Positions 6,847 to 13,363 of a DNA stretch of 13,363 nt are shown piece after piece (the stretch's first letter is position 1; the number at the start of each line of letters is the position of its first letter). The notes below the pieces were generated by a model, which did not search any database, was not told where the DNA came from, and saw only the letters and a program-made list of their open reading frames with translations. The DNA lies in the NCBI GenBank assembly GCA_002339265.1, contig DDKG01000144.1:1-13363 (forward strand), written 5' to 3'. The position numbers and the translations under genes were made by a program. Origin of the DNA: Massilia sp. UBA2604 (lineage in GTDB: Bacteria > Pseudomonadota > Gammaproteobacteria > Burkholderiales > Burkholderiaceae_D).

Positions 6847-7947
6847 TCAAGGCATGTCCGGGGAAGCGGCCGCCCCGGTGTAGGTCTCCCCGATCTTCAT
6901 CACGAAGAATTCGTCATCCGCCACGCCCTGCGCCTTGCGCGCGGTGGCCAGGTCGATCGCCGCCTGGTCCAGCCGCTCCTGCCCCATCGGATACGTCCCC
7001 CAATGCATGCCGACGCTGCGCTTGACGCGCAGCTCACGGTGGATGCGCACCGCTTCGTCCGGGCTCACGTGCGAGTTGCGGTACCAGACCGGCTGGTAGG
7101 CGCCGATGCCGATCGCGGCCAGGTCGAAGCCGTCGAAGCGCGCCGCGATGTCCTGGATGTCCTTCGAATAGCCGAGGTCGCCCGAGAAGAAGAAGGAATG
7201 GCCGGGCCGCGTCACCGCGAAACCGCCCCACAGCGTCTCGTTGCGGTCCCACAGCGAGCGCGCCGACCAGTGGTGCACCGGCAGCAGGTGCAGTTCGAGG
7301 CCCTGGTAGACGGTCTTGTCCCACCAGTCGAGCTTGACGATACGCGAACGGTCGCCGCCGGTGACGTTCTTTTCCAGCCACAGGTCGACGCCGAGCGGCG
7401 CCACCAGCAGCGGCGGGCCGCCGGCCTGGCGGTACAACTGGCGCAGCGAGTCGCGCGACAGGTGGTCGTAATGCGAGTGGCTGATCAGGATGACGTCGAT
7501 GCGCGGCAGGTCCCTGATCGCCACGCCCGGCGGCTGGTGTCGCTTCGGGCCGGCGAAGGACAGCGGCGAGGCGCGTTCGTCGAACACCGGATCGAACAGC
7601 AGGTTGACGCCGGTGCCGGTCTGGAACAAAAAGGTCGCATGGCCGATCCAGGTCAGCGCCGGGGTGTCCCGGTTGGCGTGGATGAAGGCGAGGTCGGGCG
7701 CCACGACCGGGATCGGCGCGCTCGGCGCCCGCACGGCCTCGTCCTCGGTCCAGTTCCTGATGCGCGCCGCCCAGCCCTCGAAGAAGCCGAGTTTCGGCCG
7801 CTGATAGGCGGGATTGTTCGGGTAGTTGTTGGCAAAGCCTTCGGGCCGGTGATGCGACTTGGTGGAGTCGAAATATGGATTTTGGTTCGCACATCCCGCC
7901 CCAAGCAAGACAAGGATCAGGATGAGTAAAACGGGTAAAGTACGCAT
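6847..7947 (-). CDS. Lipoprotein metallo-beta-lactamase-fold hydrolase (NAPE-PLD/RomA-like)
   Basis: A 366-residue hydrolase with an N-terminal lipoprotein-type signal (MRTLPVLLILILVLLGAGC, C19). The lipobox is imperfect, with G rather than L three residues before the cysteine. The metallo-beta-lactamase fold shows WIGHATFLF (100-108), NLLFDPVFDERASP (115-128), the HSHYDH metal motif (157-162), VHHWSARS (H225, H226), FSGDLGYS (D257) and MHWGTYPM (H315). This order matches NAPE-PLD-like zinc hydrolases, which cleave phosphodiester bonds in N-acyl phospholipids in animals; the bacterial substrate is unknown. The ATG at 7947 was preferred over the in-frame TTG at 7977, which would put ten charged residues before the signal and falls inside a TATACT -10 candidate. 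It is convergent with the DUF4157 gene and divergent from the sialidase operon. Confidence 0.92.
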   Translation of the reverse strand: MRTLPVLLILILVLLGAGCANQNPYFDSTKSHHRPEGFANNYPNNPAYQRPKLGFFEGWAARIRNWTEDEAVRAPSAPIPVVAPDLAFIHANRDTPALTWIGHATFLFQTGTGVNLLFDPVFDERASPLSFAGPKRHQPPGVAIRDLPRIDVILISHSHYDHLSRDSLRQLYRQAGGPPLLVAPLGVDLWLEKNVTGGDRSRIVKLDWWDKTVYQGLELHLLPVHHWSARSLWDRNETLWGGFAVTRPGHSFFFSGDLGYSKDIQDIAARFDGFDLAAIGIGAYQPVWYRNSHVSPDEAVRIHRELRVKRSVGMHWGTYPMGQERLDQAAIDLATARKAQGVADDEFFVMKIGETYTGAAASPDMP

Positions 7948-7976
7948 ACGGCAGAGCCCAGGCTGTCGAAAACGCA

Positions 7977-7982
7977 AGTATA
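7977..7982 (-). promoter_or_regulatory. Putative -10 element for the lipoprotein hydrolase gene
   Basis: On the minus strand this reads TATACT. A TTGATG -35 candidate lies upstream (8001-8006) with a long 19-base spacer. Transcription would start near 7970, about 23 bases before the ATG at 7947. Confidence 0.4.
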
Positions 7983-8023
7983 GGCCGAGTGTTCAGCTTA
8001 TCATCAAGAAATTGCCGATAACT

Positions 8024-8037
8024 TGGCAAGCTTGCCA
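8024..8037. repeat. Perfect 14-base palindrome in the divergent intergenic region
   Basis: TGGCAAGCTTGCCA is its own reverse complement. It lies upstream of the hydrolase promoter candidate and about 190 bases before the sialidase start. It could be an operator, but one such palindrome is expected about once by chance in a window of this size. The rest of the 7948-8228 gap (281 bases) contains a weak TACGAT -10 candidate at 8153-8158 for the rightward operon and no gene I can support. Confidence 0.3.
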
Positions 8038-8228
8038 TGATTCGCCCCGATTGGCGCTCGGCAGCGTGTCATGACGCTGTTTCGGCATCGGTTTCGGCCT
8101 CATTTCGTCCACATTATCGCCTCTGCCTGATGTGTTTTGCGCGGCTTTCCGGTACGATAGCGCCTTTTGCTGGCTGGCTATTTAAAGCCTGCAATCCCGC
8201 AGCGACATCATCGCCTCCGGGACTTTCA

Positions 8229-9449
8229 ATGTCAGAACCCGCGGTGCAGGACGCAAAGCCGGGTTCCCTCTACTGGAAGCGAATGGAGAATCCCCAGATC
8301 CCTCGGCCGCGCCCCCGCAATCTCGTCTTGCTCGGCTGTGTGCTCCTCGTGCTGCTGATGCTCGGCGCCGAGGGCCTGCGCTGGAGCCGTAGCACCCACG
8401 CCGCCGCCCAACCGAGCCTGGCCGGCGCCGTGCACGGCGGCCCGGTCACGCTCACCGAACTGTCGAGCACCCATATTCCTGCGCCGCACGGCATGCCGTC
8501 GGCCCACGCGAGCTCGATGACGCCGCTGCCGGGCAACCGCATGCTGGCCTTCTGGTGGGCCGGCAGCCGCGAGAGCGGTCCCGACGTCAAGGTGTACGCT
8601 TCGACCTGGGCCAATGGCGCCTGGAGCGCGCCGTGGATGGTCGCCAGCCGCGATTCGCTCGGCGAAGCGCTCGGCTTCGGCGTGCGCCGCATCGGCAATC
8701 CGGTCGCCTGGACCGACCGCGACGGCAAGATCCACCTGTACGTCGTCGCCACCGGCCTGGGCGGCTGGGCCGCGTCGCGTATCGCCCACATCGTCTCGAC
8801 CGACCAGGGCGCCAGCTTCAAGGTGCGTCGCGTGTTGCCGACTTCGCCGCTGTTCAATACCAGCGCGCTGGTGCGCACCTCGCCGCTGGCGCTCAGCGAC
8901 GGCGGCTGGTGGCTGCCCGTGTATTTTGAAATCGGCAATAAATACCCGATGCTGATGGCCTTCGACGCCCAGGGCAACCCGACCTCGCTGGCGCGCATCG
9001 GAAGAAGCACCTCGACCCTGCAGCCGGCCATCGTCGCCGTCTCGAAGACCGAGGTGCGCGCGCTGCTGCGCGACGACAGCGAGGCGCGCCGCATGCAGCA
9101 CGCGGCCAGCCTTGATGGCGGCGCCAGCTGGCAAGACCTGCCGGCGCTCGACCTGCCCAACCACAATACCTCGATGGCGGCCATCCGCCTGTCCAGCGGC
9201 CAGTTCCTGATGCTGCACAACCATGCTGCCGACGACGCGTCGGCGCGCAGCGTTCTGCGCCTGTCGATCTCCGACGACATGCGCAGCTGGCGCACCGTGG
9301 CCGACATCGCCAGCGGCAAGGCCGGCGACGAATTTTCCTATCCGACCCTGCAGCAGGTCGGCGACGAGCTGCACGTGACCTATACCTGGCAGCGCCAGGC
9401 GATCGCCCACCACCGCTATCGCATCCACGCCGGAGGCACGCTTCTGTGA
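8229..9449 (+). CDS. Membrane-anchored BNR/sialidase-fold protein (exo-alpha-sialidase family)
   Basis: A 406-residue protein with one N-terminal membrane anchor (about 31-48, NLVLLGCVLLVLLMLGAEG) and a periplasmic six-bladed sialidase-type domain. It has the BNR_2 pattern: FWWAGSRESGPDVKVYAS (108-125, like the FGGTxEGxxDV motif), IGNPV (155-159), LSDGGWWLPVYFE (222-234) and FSYPTLQQ...LHVTYTWQRQAIAHH (369-395). Asp-box repeats occur at 190-197 (STDQGASF) and 294-301 (SLDGGASW), with a degenerate one at 347-354. Sialidase activity is not proven by these features; related proteins act on various glycans. ATG 8229 has GGGA six bases upstream; ATG 8283 (MENPQIP) is an alternative start. It is the first gene of a three-gene operon and overlaps the next gene by four bases. 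Confidence 0.85.
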   Translation: MSEPAVQDAKPGSLYWKRMENPQIPRPRPRNLVLLGCVLLVLLMLGAEGLRWSRSTHAAAQPSLAGAVHGGPVTLTELSSTHIPAPHGMPSAHASSMTPLPGNRMLAFWWAGSRESGPDVKVYASTWANGAWSAPWMVASRDSLGEALGFGVRRIGNPVAWTDRDGKIHLYVVATGLGGWAASRIAHIVSTDQGASFKVRRVLPTSPLFNTSALVRTSPLALSDGGWWLPVYFEIGNKYPMLMAFDAQGNPTSLARIGRSTSTLQPAIVAVSKTEVRALLRDDSEARRMQHAASLDGGASWQDLPALDLPNHNTSMAAIRLSSGQFLMLHNHAADDASARSVLRLSISDDMRSWRTVADIASGKAGDEFSYPTLQQVGDELHVTYTWQRQAIAHHRYRIHAGGTLL

Positions 9450-10168
9450 ACCTGCCTGACCTGTCTCTCCAAATCCTGTACGGCCGCCTCGGTTGGGCTA
9501 TCGTCCTTGCCACCCTGGCCTGTGCGCTGTGGCGCCGTTCGGCGCCGATGTCGCGCGTGGCGCTGGCCGCGGTGATGGCGTTCACATTGGCGGCAATGGT
9601 CCTGCCGGGCGAGCTGTCGCCGGCCTGGTGGCTGGGCCTGGCCTTCCAGTATCCGAGCGGCCTGCTGGTCGGCTGCTGCCTGCTGCGCCTGTCCGAGCGC
9701 TGGCACGGCATCCGCCGCAGCCAGGTCATGCCGCAGGCGCTGGCCGGGGTGCTGGTTGTCAGCGGCACGCTGCTGTATCTCGACGCCGTCGGTTTCCTGG
9801 CGCGCGGCTTTTACTATGCCGGCTTTGGACCGGGCATCGCGCCGGCGCTGGCCATCGTCGCGGCGCTCGGTTGCGTAGTGGCCATCGTGCGCGGCTACGC
9901 GCGCGGGCCGGCGGCAAGCCTGCTGGGCGCACTCGCCCTCTTCGCGCTGCTGCGCCTGCCGACCGGCAACCTGTGGGACGCCCTGATCGATCCGCTGCTG
10001 TGGTGCTGGGCCGTCTTCACCCTGCTGGCCGCCGCCTTGGGCCGCAGTGGCCGCCGCGCCTCCGATCGCGTGGCGGCGCCCGAGCCTGAAACATCGCCAG
10101 CCACCGGCCTGCAACCGGTCGCGGCAGAACAATTTTCGTCCCTGAAGGAGCAAGTTAGTGGTAAATAA
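9446..10168 (+). CDS. Polytopic membrane protein of the sialidase-like operon
   Basis: A 240-residue protein with about six or seven hydrophobic helices between residues 10 and 200 and a charged cytoplasmic-type tail (RSGRRASDRVAAPEPE and beyond). I do not recognise the family. The GTG start at 9446 overlaps the upstream stop in a GTGA arrangement and has GGAGG nine bases before it. The stop lies 11 bases inside the next gene. The tight overlaps on both sides suggest the three products are made together, perhaps as a membrane unit that serves the surface-facing sialidase-fold protein; this is inference. Confidence 0.82.
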   Translation: MNLPDLSLQILYGRLGWAIVLATLACALWRRSAPMSRVALAAVMAFTLAAMVLPGELSPAWWLGLAFQYPSGLLVGCCLLRLSERWHGIRRSQVMPQALAGVLVVSGTLLYLDAVGFLARGFYYAGFGPGIAPALAIVAALGCVVAIVRGYARGPAASLLGALALFALLRLPTGNLWDALIDPLLWCWAVFTLLAAALGRSGRRASDRVAAPEPETSPATGLQPVAAEQFSSLKEQVSGK

Positions 10169-10979
10169 TAAATGGTACAAGCATCCAGTGATCATCACTG
10201 CGACCGTCATCAACGCCTTCTGCCTGTTGCTGGCCCTGATCTGGTCCAACAATCCGCATGAGCTGGCGCGCCTGCTGGTCGAAGACGGCATCGTCGAGTG
10301 GATGCAGTTCCTCGCCTTCTCCCTGACCTCGGGCCTGCTCGGCTACGTCGCGATCGACCGTTACAAGACCGAAGGCTTCAATTTCGGCGTGCTGGTGCTG
10401 GCTGGCCTGACCGGCCTGGTCGCCCTGGCCGCGCTGGAAGAAATCAGCTGGTTCCAGCGCATCCTGCAGATCCAGTCGCCCGAGTGGTTCCTGCAAAACA
10501 ACCGCCAGGCCGAGACCAACCTGCACAATCTCGGCTTTGGTGAAGAAAGCCTGCACAAGGCGGTGCTGCTGAAGATCATCGTCATCACCGGCCTGTTCCA
10601 CAACCTGTTCCTGCCGCTGCTGGCGATCAAGCGTCCGGGCATTCGCACCTTCGTCGAGCGCTGCGGGGTCTACCTGCCGCCGCTGGCCGCTTCGGTGCCT
10701 TACCTGATCCTGGTGATCCTGTCGCACCTGCTGGTCGACCATCCACGCAAGGGCGAGCTTGGCGAAACGTTCGGCGCGGTGCACTATATGGCCACCGTGT
10801 TCGGCGCTTACTTCCTCGGCATTGCCTATGACAAGAAGCCGCTGTTCGAGGGCCTGGCTGCCCGTCGCGTCACCGTCCTGTTCGTGATGCTGATGCTGTA
10901 CCTCTTGATGACCGGCTGGATGCTCAGCGCCGGTGCGGGCGCCGATGCGGCGCTGCTCAGCGGCGCCGGCAAGGACTAA
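10158..10979 (+). CDS. Polytopic membrane protein with EEISWFQR and ETNLHNL motifs
   Basis: A 273-residue integral membrane protein with about seven hydrophobic segments. It carries a pattern I have seen in many bacterial membrane proteins of unknown function: EDGIVEW early (about 42-48), then ALEEISWFQRIL, then NNRQAETNLHNLGFG. The conserved acidic and histidine residues near the membrane (EE, E, H) look functional, possibly catalytic or metal-binding, but no activity can be named. The GTG start at 10158 has an excellent ribosome site, AAGGAG seven bases upstream, and lies inside the end of the preceding gene. It is the last gene of the operon and is followed by a perfect hairpin at 10987-11006. 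Confidence 0.83.
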   Translation: MVNNKWYKHPVIITATVINAFCLLLALIWSNNPHELARLLVEDGIVEWMQFLAFSLTSGLLGYVAIDRYKTEGFNFGVLVLAGLTGLVALAALEEISWFQRILQIQSPEWFLQNNRQAETNLHNLGFGEESLHKAVLLKIIVITGLFHNLFLPLLAIKRPGIRTFVERCGVYLPPLAASVPYLILVILSHLLVDHPRKGELGETFGAVHYMATVFGAYFLGIAYDKKPLFEGLAARRVTVLFVMLMLYLLMTGWMLSAGAGADAALLSGAGKD

Positions 10980-10986
10980 GCACGTC

Positions 10987-11006
10987 CGGCACGCGCCCGC
11001 GTGCCG
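10987..11006 (+). terminator. Strong hairpin ending the sialidase-like operon
   Basis: CGGCACGC and GCGTGCCG form a perfect 8-base GC-rich stem around a GCCC loop, eight bases after the stop of the last operon gene. There is no T-tract downstream, so it may slow or end transcription with help from Rho, or protect the mRNA 3' end. Confidence 0.55.
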
Positions 11007-11067
11007 ATGCAATCCTGCGGGTCGGCCGGTGCGCCATCGCGCCGACCCACGCAGTACCGGTCATCGC

Positions 11068-11961
11068 TCAGCCATCGGCCTGGCGATACTCGCCGAACAC
11101 CTCTCCCATGAAATCCACCACCGCGCGGATGCGCGCGCTCGTGCGCAGGCCGCTGTGCATCGACAGCCAGATATCCTGGTCCAGTTCCGAAATATGGGGA
11201 ATCGCAGCCACCAGGTTCTCCTGGTCGGTGGCCAGGAAAGTCGCCAGCACGCCAAGGCCGGCGCCGTGCGCCACGCCATCGAGAATCCCGAGCCCGTAGC
11301 TGCAGCGCATCCACGGCGCCGGCGCGCCGGGCAGCGCGCGCAGCCAGCGGTCCGATTGAAATTCGGCGCGCGGTTCGTCGAAACCGACGAACGGCAGGCT
11401 GGCCCAATCCTGCTTTTCCAGCGCATCCGCATGGCGCGCCGCCACCGCGCGGCTGCAGTAGAGGCCGAAGGACAGTGTGCCGAGACGACGCGTGACAAGG
11501 TCGAGTTGCTCGGGCCGGAATGGCCGGATCGCGATGTCGGCTTCGCGCTGCGCCAGGCTGTAGGGCCGGTGCGAGGTCACGATCTCGACCTCGACGTTGG
11601 GATAGCGGTCGTGGAAGCGCGCGAACCGCGTCGTCAGGAAATACGATAGCCACTCGTCGGTATTGATGCGCACGATGCCGGAGGCGGCATGCGCATCCTG
11701 GCGGTCGCGGGTGCGCTCGATTTCCAACGCGATCTCGCCCATCTGACCAGCCCACGCGATGATGTCGGCGCCGAACGCGGTCGGCACGCAGCCGCCCTGG
11801 AAACGCTCGACCACCCGTTGTCCAAGTGCCTCTTCGAGATCGTCGAGCCGGCGCGACAGCGTTGCCGGGCTCAAGCCGGCCTTCCTGGCCGCGCTGCGCA
11901 GGGCGCCCTCCTGCACGATCAACAGCAGCAGGCGCAAGTCATCCCAGTTAGTGTGTTTCAT
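11068..11961 (-). CDS. LysR-family transcriptional regulator
   Basis: A 297-residue regulator with an N-terminal winged helix-turn-helix (residues about 5-64: NWDDLRLLLLIVQEGALRSAA followed by KAGLSPATLSRRLDDLEEALG) and a C-terminal effector-binding domain (about 90-290, with IVRINTDEWLSYFL, VEIVTSHRPYSLAQREADIAIRP and GLGVLATFLA). It most resembles the CrgA/AaeR-like group common in proteobacteria. ATG 11961 starts at the canonical LysR N-terminus (MKHTNWDDLRLLL); an upstream in-frame ATG at 12030 would add 23 residues and lie in the divergent control region. It faces away from the PACE efflux gene, the arrangement typical of a LysR regulator acting on its neighbour, as AceR does for AceI. 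The inducer is unknown. Confidence 0.93.
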   Translation of the reverse strand: MKHTNWDDLRLLLLIVQEGALRSAARKAGLSPATLSRRLDDLEEALGQRVVERFQGGCVPTAFGADIIAWAGQMGEIALEIERTRDRQDAHAASGIVRINTDEWLSYFLTTRFARFHDRYPNVEVEIVTSHRPYSLAQREADIAIRPFRPEQLDLVTRRLGTLSFGLYCSRAVAARHADALEKQDWASLPFVGFDEPRAEFQSDRWLRALPGAPAPWMRCSYGLGILDGVAHGAGLGVLATFLATDQENLVAAIPHISELDQDIWLSMHSGLRTSARIRAVVDFMGEVFGEYRQADG

Positions 11962-12055
11962 ATTTGAAGCATAATGCCTCGATTTTTCCTCTGTGCATAT
12001 ATTTATCGTGTGTGCCATGATGCGGCCCACTCATAAGCACAGAGGATGTTTTTAT
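11962..12055. promoter_or_regulatory. Divergent control region between the LysR and PACE genes
   Basis: This AT-rich 94-base gap contains the 9-base palindrome GCATAATGC (11969-11977), AT-rich hexamers such as TATATT near 11999 that could serve as a -10, and an AGAGGA ribosome site at 12041-12046 for the PACE gene. LysR sites with T-N11-A symmetry would be expected here. No single operator is clear enough to assign. Confidence 0.45.
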
Positions 12056-12487
12056 ATGCGCACTTTCCGCGATCGCGTTCGACACGCGCTCCTGTTCGAG
12101 GCCGTCGCCCTCGCCATCTTCATTCCTGGATCGGCCGCGCTGTTCGACCAGCCGGTCGACCACATGGGAGTGATCGGCATCGCCTCCGCCACCATCGCCA
12201 CTGTCTGGAACTTCGTGTTCAATATGGGATTCGACCGCGCCATGCTGCGCCTGCGCGGCAGCGTCGAAAAAACGATGGCGATCCGGGTCGTGCACACTTT
12301 GCTGTTCGAGGCGGGACTCGTCGCGATGCTGGTTCCGCTGATCGCGATATACCTGGGCATCGGACTGTGGGCGGCGCTGCTGATGGACATCGCCATCGTC
12401 ACCTTCTACCTGGTATACGGATTCCTGTTCAACCTGGCGTACGACCGCGTGTTTCCGATCGCGACCGCGGTGCCCAATCGGGCCTAG
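12056..12487 (+). CDS. PACE-family (AceI-like) multidrug efflux protein
   Basis: A 143-residue inner-membrane transporter of the proteobacterial antimicrobial compound efflux (PACE) family, made of two tandem BTP (bacterial transmembrane pair) units and four helices. Characterised members export chlorhexidine, acriflavine or short diamines using proton exchange. Both copies of the repeated motifs are present: RHALLFE (9-15) and RVVHTLLFE (77-85), then WNFVFNMGFD (51-60) and YGFLFNLAYD (121-130). Glu15 corresponds to the essential acidic residue of AceI, so the protein looks functional. ATG 12056 has AGAGGA nine bases upstream; the in-frame ATG at 11993 would extend into the control region. 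It is divergent from the LysR gene, and its stop overlaps the convergent DUF4440 stop. Confidence 0.93.
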   Translation: MRTFRDRVRHALLFEAVALAIFIPGSAALFDQPVDHMGVIGIASATIATVWNFVFNMGFDRAMLRLRGSVEKTMAIRVVHTLLFEAGLVAMLVPLIAIYLGIGLWAALLMDIAIVTFYLVYGFLFNLAYDRVFPIATAVPNRA

Positions 12488-12957
12488 TGGCGCGTAATCA
12501 GCTCTGATGGCGACTGGCTCCGGCAGTCGCATCCCCGGTCGAACACCACTCTCCAGCGCCCCGGTGCCTCCAGCCGCCACACCGAATTGAAGCTGCCGAT
12601 CCGGTGGCCCGCCGCATCGCGGATCGGTCCGGTGCTATAGGCCAGCGTGCCCGATTCGACCACCTCCACCTGCTCCGGCTCCCACGAGAACAGCGGCTGG
12701 CTACCGTCGTAGTACGGGCGCCAGGCTGCCAGTACGGCCTCCTTGCCGCGCTGGGCGTCGGCGCCCGCCATGAACACCGCCTCGCGCGACAGGTAGCGGC
12801 CGAAGCCTTCGAAGTCGCGCGCCGCCATGGTAGCGGCGAAGGCGCGCTCGTGTTCCATGACCTGGCGCCGCAGATCGTCGTGCGATACCCGCGCGCGGCC
12901 GGCGGCGATGGCCGCCACGAGGCAGATGACGATCAGTGATAGCGAGCTGAGGCGCAT
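12484..12957 (-). CDS. Secreted NTF2-like/DUF4440 (SnoaL-like) protein
   Basis: A 157-residue protein with a Sec-type signal (MRLSSLSLIVICLVAAIAAG) and one NTF2-like domain. Recognisable features are the N-terminal helix EHERAFAATMAARDFEGF, FGRYLSREAVFM, RGKEAVLAAWRPYYDG, LAYSTGPIRD and the closing strand GRWRVVFDRG. Such domains form a cone-shaped pocket; some members are enzymes, but no catalytic residues can be named here, so no function is given. Two late cysteines (GCDCRS) follow the last strand. ATG 12957 begins the signal peptide; the upstream ATG at 13020 would add 21 residues with no signal character. No strong ribosome site is seen. It is convergent with the PACE gene, the two stop codons overlapping. 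Confidence 0.85.
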   Translation of the reverse strand: MRLSSLSLIVICLVAAIAAGRARVSHDDLRRQVMEHERAFAATMAARDFEGFGRYLSREAVFMAGADAQRGKEAVLAAWRPYYDGSQPLFSWEPEQVEVVESGTLAYSTGPIRDAAGHRIGSFNSVWRLEAPGRWRVVFDRGCDCRSQSPSELITRH

Positions 12958-13032
12958 TGGACGTAGGACAGGAGCGGCGAGAGTAAACTTTGCTGTTTGG
13001 CAATTAGGGGATTCTGGCATGGGGCGGCCCGC

Positions 13033-13060
13033 TTGACAACCGCCCAGCGCATGCTATCCT
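13033..13060 (+). promoter_or_regulatory. Strong sigma-70-type promoter for the Xre antitoxin gene
   Basis: A perfect TTGACA -35 (13033-13038) and a TATCCT -10 (13055-13060) with a 16-base spacer; TGC just before the -10 also makes it an extended -10. Transcription would start near 13067, inside the palindrome at 13066-13081. It is the best promoter match in the window. Confidence 0.72.
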
Positions 13061-13065
13061 GAATC

Positions 13066-13081
13066 GGAGTATAAATACTCC
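13066..13081. promoter_or_regulatory. Palindromic operator candidate at the antitoxin start site
   Basis: GGAGTAT and ATACTCC are perfect 7-base arms separated by AA. The palindrome sits on the predicted transcription start and 15 bases before the ATG, where a DNA-binding antitoxin would repress its own operon. A further CTCC...GGAG pairing (13078-13091) includes part of the ribosome site. Confidence 0.6.
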
Positions 13082-13096
13082 AATACCGGAGGAATC

Positions 13097-13363
13097 ATGA
13101 GCCTGGCCTATGCCTACCCCAAGAGCCGCTTCGAGCCGGCGACCCTGGTCGACCTCAATTCGCGCGCCGAACGCGAGCGGCTGTCGCAATCGGCGCTGAA
13201 GGGCTTTTTCCGCCTGACGACGGCCTGGAACCTGCGTGACGAAGACGCGCGCGAGCTGCTCGGCGGCCTGTCGTCGTCTGCATTCTACGACTGGAAGAAG
13301 AACCCCGACCGCTTGCTCGAAGTCGACCGCATCACGCGCATCTCTTACCTGCTCGGCATCTAT
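13097..13363 (+). CDS. Xre/MbcA/ParS-type antitoxin (N-terminal part)
   Basis: The first 89 codons of a protein whose N-terminal helical region (LSQSALKGFFRLTTAWNL, then DEDARELLGGLSSSAFYDWKK and LLEVDRITRISYLLGIY) matches the Xre-like HTH domain of MbcA/ParS/Xre antitoxins. The full family has a C-terminal toxin-binding domain, which is past the right edge. These antitoxins usually precede a RES-domain NAD-degrading toxin in a two-gene operon; whether one follows here cannot be seen. The ATG at 13097 has GGAGG four bases upstream. A strong promoter and a palindrome lie directly in front, consistent with autoregulation. Confidence 0.87.
   Translation, partial: MSLAYAYPKSRFEPATLVDLNSRAERERLSQSALKGFFRLTTAWNLRDEDARELLGGLSSSAFYDWKKNPDRLLEVDRITRISYLLGIY

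Noticed and set aside
7948..7977. TTG start at 7977 for the lipoprotein hydrolase
   Set aside because: It would place MRFRQPGLCR before the signal peptide and lies within the TATACT promoter hexamer; the ATG at 7947 begins the signal directly.
8232..9428. Long open frames antisense to the sialidase-like gene (up to 398 codons)
   Set aside because: Both mirror the codon pattern of the sense gene and have low-complexity composition; the sense strand has clear Asp-box motifs.
1..13363. CRISPR arrays, rRNA, tRNA, IS elements or transposases
   Set aside because: No regularly spaced direct repeats, no tRNA-like cloverleaf and no transposase motif were seen while reading the sequence and its frames.

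Overview
The window is GC-rich, densely coding bacterial DNA, probably from a betaproteobacterium of the Oxalobacteraceae (Massilia-like). This rests on the base composition and codon bias, the divergent lolC/E versus rpfE-recJ arrangement, the PACE-LysR pair, and an orphan DUF4157 (eCIS-core) protein of a type I associate with Massilia and its relatives. The taxon is an inference; there is no rRNA or tRNA here to confirm it.

Layout. Positions 1-336 (minus) hold the N-terminus of a LolC/LolE lipoprotein-release permease. Divergent from it, rpfE and recJ (496-3212, plus) form a translationally coupled pair. A YdcF/ElyC-like DUF218 membrane protein (minus) converges on recJ with a 2-base gap. 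A membrane-anchored YkuE-type metallophosphoesterase follows (4109-5212, plus). Next is a 522-codon ORF (5251-6819, plus) that joins a DUF4157 HExxH metallopeptidase-like domain to a C-terminal region of about 290 residues I do not recognise. A probable lipoprotein of the NAPE-PLD-like metallo-beta-lactamase family lies at 6847-7947 (minus). A tight three-gene operon (8229-10979, plus) encodes a membrane-anchored BNR/sialidase-fold protein and two polytopic membrane proteins, and ends at a perfect hairpin. A LysR regulator (minus) is divergent from a PACE-family efflux protein (plus). A secreted NTF2-like/DUF4440 protein (minus) overlaps the PACE gene at the stop codons. The right edge carries a promoter, a palindromic operator candidate and the first 89 codons of a Xre/MbcA/ParS-type antitoxin; its toxin, if present, lies outside the window.

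How the parts relate. Much of the window concerns the envelope: lipoprotein release, a DUF218 protein, a membrane phosphoesterase, a lipoprotein hydrolase and the sialidase-like operon. rpfE-recJ is conserved housekeeping. The LysR/PACE pair has the layout of AceR/AceI-type efflux control.

The most novel element is the DUF4157 ORF. It stands alone, with no eCIS tail, sheath or baseplate genes in view. Its C-terminal half is unrecognised and uses rarer codons than its neighbours. Its 5' end shows evidence of a -1 frame displacement, which could be a real mutation, a sequence error or recoding.
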